64,000 bases of DNA, taken from NCBI GenBank assembly GCA_951394405.1, contig OX596334.1, positions 3,162,001-3,226,000 of the forward strand, in the 5' to 3' direction. A program made the translations under genes and the position numbers. The DNA is from Coprinellus micaceus. Its lineage: Eukaryota > Basidiomycota > Agaricomycetes > Agaricales > Psathyrellaceae. Numbering within the stretch: position 1 is the stretch's first letter; the number at the start of each line of letters is the position of its first letter. The notes under the pieces were generated by a model. That model was not told where the DNA came from and did no database searches. It saw only the letters and a list, made by a program, of their open reading frames with translations. Shown in pieces: positions 60,075 to 64,000 of this stretch.

Positions 60075-63000
60075 ATGACCGGACCTCTTGCAATCATCAA
60101 CTCCAAATCCCAAGACCGACTGCCACCTCACGATAACGATAATGACGTTCCGACCAGAAAACTCCCTGTAACAGTACCCTCCGAACAATATTCAACTTCG
60201 ACCCACCTCGTATCTAATATGCCGGATGTCAATACATCCAACTGCCTTTTTGATCCACCCTGTCTTTCTTCACCTCTTCAAACACTCGTCCAAACCTTGG
60301 AATCAAACTCCAATGGATGTATCACCACTGTCGATGTCGCCCATGCCTATCAAACGCTCTATAATCGTCTCCGGGCGTCAGCAACGGTCTTTCAAGGGTC
60401 GGAGGAGAATTCGCGACTCAAAAGCCAGATCCCGATCCTGGTGCAATGCTTGAAAAGGGATATCAATGAAGGACTCAAGTTCTTCTCCCCCGCTCACTCG
60501 GCATCGTTAGGAAGGCCTTCGTCAACAGACGCATCGGTTTCGGGGATGTTGGAAGACCCCGAGATTCAAATGTCAATCGACTCCTCGCTCCTGTGTCAAT
60601 CTGCACTGCGCGTTGTTTCCGCTCTAATGATGATCCCTGGGATATATACACACTTACCTTGTATGTTATTTTCTTCAACACATGCCGCCTTCTCTTATCG
60701 TGTTCACAGATGTTGAAACGGCCTCCCTGCTTCACCCAATCATCGAGATATGCGTCGAACGTCACCTCTCAATCTTCGACCACAGGAAGATACATCATTT
60801 GGCGTTCTCGTGCATGAGGGCTGACGTTGCGTGTCAATCGCTGTCGCGCTCCCAAGAAGTAGCAATGGTCGAGGCTGTCAGTACCGCCCTGGATTTGCAT
60901 GAGCCAATGGACACGCAGATGTCTGCCCTCAAGGTACAACACGAACTCGTTGATGTCGGGATGGTCGAATGACACTAATCTTTTGTAGACCGCCCAGGCC
61001 TTCCTACACCACGACGCATCCCGTTTCATAGAATCATTCTCATCAACCCTTCCCAAAGTTCTCAGCCTTTTACCGACCTCCTCGAGTACCTATCGGGTCG
61101 AGGTCGTGAACATCCTATGTGGATTTGCTACAGCGAGGTGCCAAGTCCTTGCCTCCCAGCTTGATGCGGTGACAAGCATTTCTGCCGATGTCCACGAGTT
61201 TTTCAAGAAACACAAGTCACGCAAGAGGTCGGTTGGCGAGGAGCACCTGCTTCCCGGTATCTTGAAGGAAGCCATCAAAGGCGATGGCGCTGTCTGGGCT
61301 CTCACCAGTGTTGCTGCCCTTGTTATCCTTGGAGATGCCCACATCTTCTCACATCCCCGCTCTCTCAAGGTGGTGTTTGATGCGCTCCGGTATTCTTCAA
61401 GGCACAAAACCCCTGCTGTCGCTAGTCTCCACACCGAGGTTTGGAAGTGTCTCGTATGGGCCCTCTCTAGAAGTTTTGCCGTGCAAGATGAGGCTCATTT
61501 TGAGGCTCGGAAGGACACGTACCAGCGCGCGTTTCAAATGCTAGCACAAGAAATGCGTCCAAGCGTTGGAACACGACTTGTAGCCGTTTTGATGCAAGAC
61601 CACTCCCCCGCCAATGGCCAATCGCTCCGGGCTTGGAACGTACAGCAAGCAGTCGCCATTATCAAGCAACTTATGGGGGACACAAGTTCTGAAAACTTTC
61701 GCGAAGGGTACACCCTCCTTTATCGTTTAATGGGCGGCGTGTCCTCGCCAGACAGCGCGGGCAGTGAACCTAGACTTTCGGATTTTATTCGCGACTCCTT
61801 GGTCAACGGGTCATGTCTCCGCATGTCCTTACCTGATCTCGAAGAAACCCTCAAGGTTCCACACTCCTTTCCGCTTTCGTGTATACACCCCCTCACAGAA
61901 GCCGAGGTCCGAGCTCATTGGCAAGATCTGAGTGAATCATGGGCGATGGCCGCTGAGCGCTTCCACCGGACTCTACCGACAGAGGCACTGGTGTGTCCCT
62001 AGCATTAGGCCTACATGAGTACTACTGACGACCATACCCAAACCACCAGGGCCAGTTAACTGGAATTTGGCAATCCCTCCTTCTCTCTCAGGCTCACCTT
62101 ACACAAGGCCAAACCCACCTTGCTGCATCATCTCCGTTCGCCACAAAATTTGCCACCCTTATCACACGATTCGTATCTCCTGCTGCAGAACCCGACGAAC
62201 GTTCCCAGCAACTAGGCCTGGTTCGAAAATGGTGGAACGTCCTCAAGAATGTCTTTGACCCCCCTTGGCTCTCCGTACCCGCTGGCATCGTGCTCACTGG
62301 ACTTCTCGAGAAGAAGCTTGACTTACGTGTTGAGAAGGTCCAAGATATTTGGAGTAAACTCTGTTTTGAGTTGATCTCTACCGGCATACCGACGTTCCTG
62401 CACCTTTTGCATACGAGGGTTGTCAGTAGATCGTTGGAGAGCGAGGAAGGTGCTCCAGAGGGTGCGATTGAAACTCGCCTTCTTTGGGCGTTGTACGTCC
62501 GACACTGCGTGCGAGTTGGTTGTGACCAGAGTTGGACTGAACTTGCCGCCCTTCTCTCCCTACCATTCCAGTACGTTGGTCTCTTCGCCTAGATTAGGAT
62601 GCGGCTAAGCATCCCTCCAGCTGTGATTCTTGGACTTTAAATACGAAGGAGCTGAATATCTGGAGCCAGGGTTTCGCCGTGATGTTACCTGCCGCGGAGC
62701 GCGATGGCATCGATGAGCTAAAGGCCACGCGGCATATGATTGAGCACCTGGATGATCATAAACGCGATTCGTAGGCCACCTGTTTTCTCATCTGGCGATT
62801 TTACGCTCTTACGCTCTACCTTGTCCAGGATTATCATCACCCTTTTCGAAGTCGTGGCCGTAGACCCGTCAAAGCTCTCAATCTGTCGCCAAACGACTCA
62901 ATTGCTGAACGACAGGCTTTCGGAATGGTACCTAGCGAGAAACACGGCCCCCGTGCTCAGAGCTATGTCTGCTCTCGGACAATTTTGGAAAATTGAACAG

Positions 63001-64000
63001 CCGTCAGAGCTTACCTCTTCCGTATCTCTGGCGCAGAATGGCATTTCACTATGGATTTCAGATCCAAAGGACTGCGCCTCAAACGCAGATCATGCGGAAA
63101 TGGTATGGCATTCCTCGCCCTCCAACTCTATGAAATAGCTGATATCTTCGTAGACCAAAGCTGTGTTCATCCCGGCGCTGGAGTGCCTGACCGCCTGCCA
63201 TTCTACTTGCCCTGACATCCTGACAGTGTTGGAGAGCCTTTTCATCTCTGTGTTTGCAAAACCATCTACTCTCGGGGCCGACGCTTTCCTCGCATTCTTC
63301 CGTACCCATTACCAGGGGCTCCCCAACCTCAGTGCCCTCTGCCCAGAACGTCTTTTCACTGCAGCGAAAGGCTACGCGGATTTCTGTAATGAACCCCTAG
63401 AGGGCGACATATCAATCCTGACACCATCGGTAAGCTCACCAAACCGTTCCTTCTTTGACCCTTGAGCTGGCCTCCTACTGAATGATATTCCTCCAGTCCC
63501 CCTCGACAATTATATCCGACTCCCAGTCTCTTGTTCGCCCTCGGAAACGCTCCCTCCGCCACGAGTATTCTCATTTCGAAGAGTCCCAAGACATGATTGG
63601 ATATGGGTTTCAATTGGGGGATAGTCGGAGGGGTACTCAGAGTCAGTCAGGCAGTTCGAGAGTCCCGATGACGCCAGTGGCACCTACTCGTGGAGGTCGT
63701 TCTAAGGGACCCTTTTCAACCCAGGGAGCGCCACAGGCTGATACACTCAAAACCGCTCATGGTACAACAGCACCTTCTCCGGGTGTATTTACGGACTCCC
63801 CTGAAATGCCCATTGCACCCTGTATGTCGAGTTCCTCCTCGTGCCCGGATTAAACTGACCAGCACCTGCAGCTCGGAGAGCACCCAAGCGGCATCACACC
63901 GAGGGGTACTTGGTTTCCGCGATGGAAAATAGAACAATTGAATCCCTCCGACCGCTCAAGCGCACCAAAACGATGTCTGGACCATTAGCATCTCCGACGA
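60075..64000 (+). CDS. Large helical-repeat protein, possibly Rif1-like (3' partial)
   Basis: Exons 60075-60660, 60710-60933, 60989-61990, 62050-62570, 62621-62770, 62829-63102, 63154-63429, 63497-63821 and 63872-edge give more than 1160 residues; the gene continues beyond the window. Residues 1-1030 are almost entirely amphipathic helices in HEAT-like array (LCQSALRVVSALMMIPGIY, YRVEVVNILCGFATAR, WKCLVWALSRSF, KLCFELISTGIPTFLHLL). The visible C-terminal part is disordered and basic (LVRPRKRSLRHEY, APTRGGRSKGPF, RAPKRHHTEGY). This architecture, and the order conserved helical N-terminus then basic disordered tail, matches Rif1 of telomere and replication-timing control. I cannot confirm this by motif. 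An alternative start is ATG 60219. Confidence 0.6.

Overview
The window is nuclear DNA of a filamentous basidiomycete, most likely an Agaricomycete. Genes are dense and on both strands. Nearly all are split by many short GT-AG introns (about 45-65 nt), and tiny exons (3-20 nt) recur. The proteins are fungal: Zn2Cys6 regulators, a CBM1-tethered CE1 esterase as in wood- or litter-decaying fungi, a Slt2-type MAP kinase and a LIM-RhoGAP. Reading frames were joined by hand at splice sites. For every complete spliced gene the exon lengths sum to a multiple of three and exon phases agree. Exon ends may still be off by a base in places.

Layout, left to right. 1-1454: 3' part of a CCCH/Smr-domain protein. 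2141-4137: two tandem MscL-type mechanosensitive channels, each with a C-terminal zinc ribbon. 4640-6168: coiled-coil protein. 7558-10903: Zn2Cys6 regulator with 14 exons. 11117-12327: Rho3 GTPase. 12328-14551: gene-poor. 14552-14991: a frameshifted ORF. 15399-16975: SLC35F/DUF914 transporter. 17200-17931 (-): small membrane protein. 19171-20022 (-): Ser/Thr-rich, probably GPI-anchored protein. 21451-26350 (-): LIM-RhoGAP of the Lrg1 type. 26657-27715: NBP35 Fe-S assembly factor. 28164-29464 (-): CBM1-CE1 esterase. 30308-33178 (-): Slt2/Mpk1 MAP kinase. 33884-35809 (-): ARMT1/DUF89 phosphatase. 36471-40867 (-): symplekin/Pta1. 41246-42303 (-): F-box-like protein. 42711-43506 (-) and 43917-44357 (+): divergent ribosomal proteins S15 and P2. 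44711-48000: second Zn2Cys6 regulator. 48351-48907 (-): V-ATPase subunit G. 48908-51614: the longest gene-free stretch. 51615-52586: intronless F-box-like protein. 52692-54921 (-): carnitine acetyltransferase. 55225-58756: PB1 plus multi-ZZ protein. 60075 to the right edge: a large helical-repeat protein, possibly Rif1-like.

Most of this is housekeeping: translation, Fe-S assembly, mRNA 3' processing, vacuolar acidification and acetyl-carnitine shuttling. Two themes stand out. First, wall and polarity signalling: Rho3, an Lrg1-type RhoGAP and the Slt2 MAPK lie within 22 kb. In yeast Lrg1 restrains Rho1, which acts upstream of Slt2. Two zinc-ribbon mechanosensitive channels lie a further 7 kb away. 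Second, extreme exon fragmentation: start-codon-only exons, 9-17 nt micro-exons and two probable GC-AG introns. No mobile element, CRISPR array, tRNA or rRNA was recognised. The least expected content is the tandem pair of bacterial-type MscL channels fused to a zinc ribbon.
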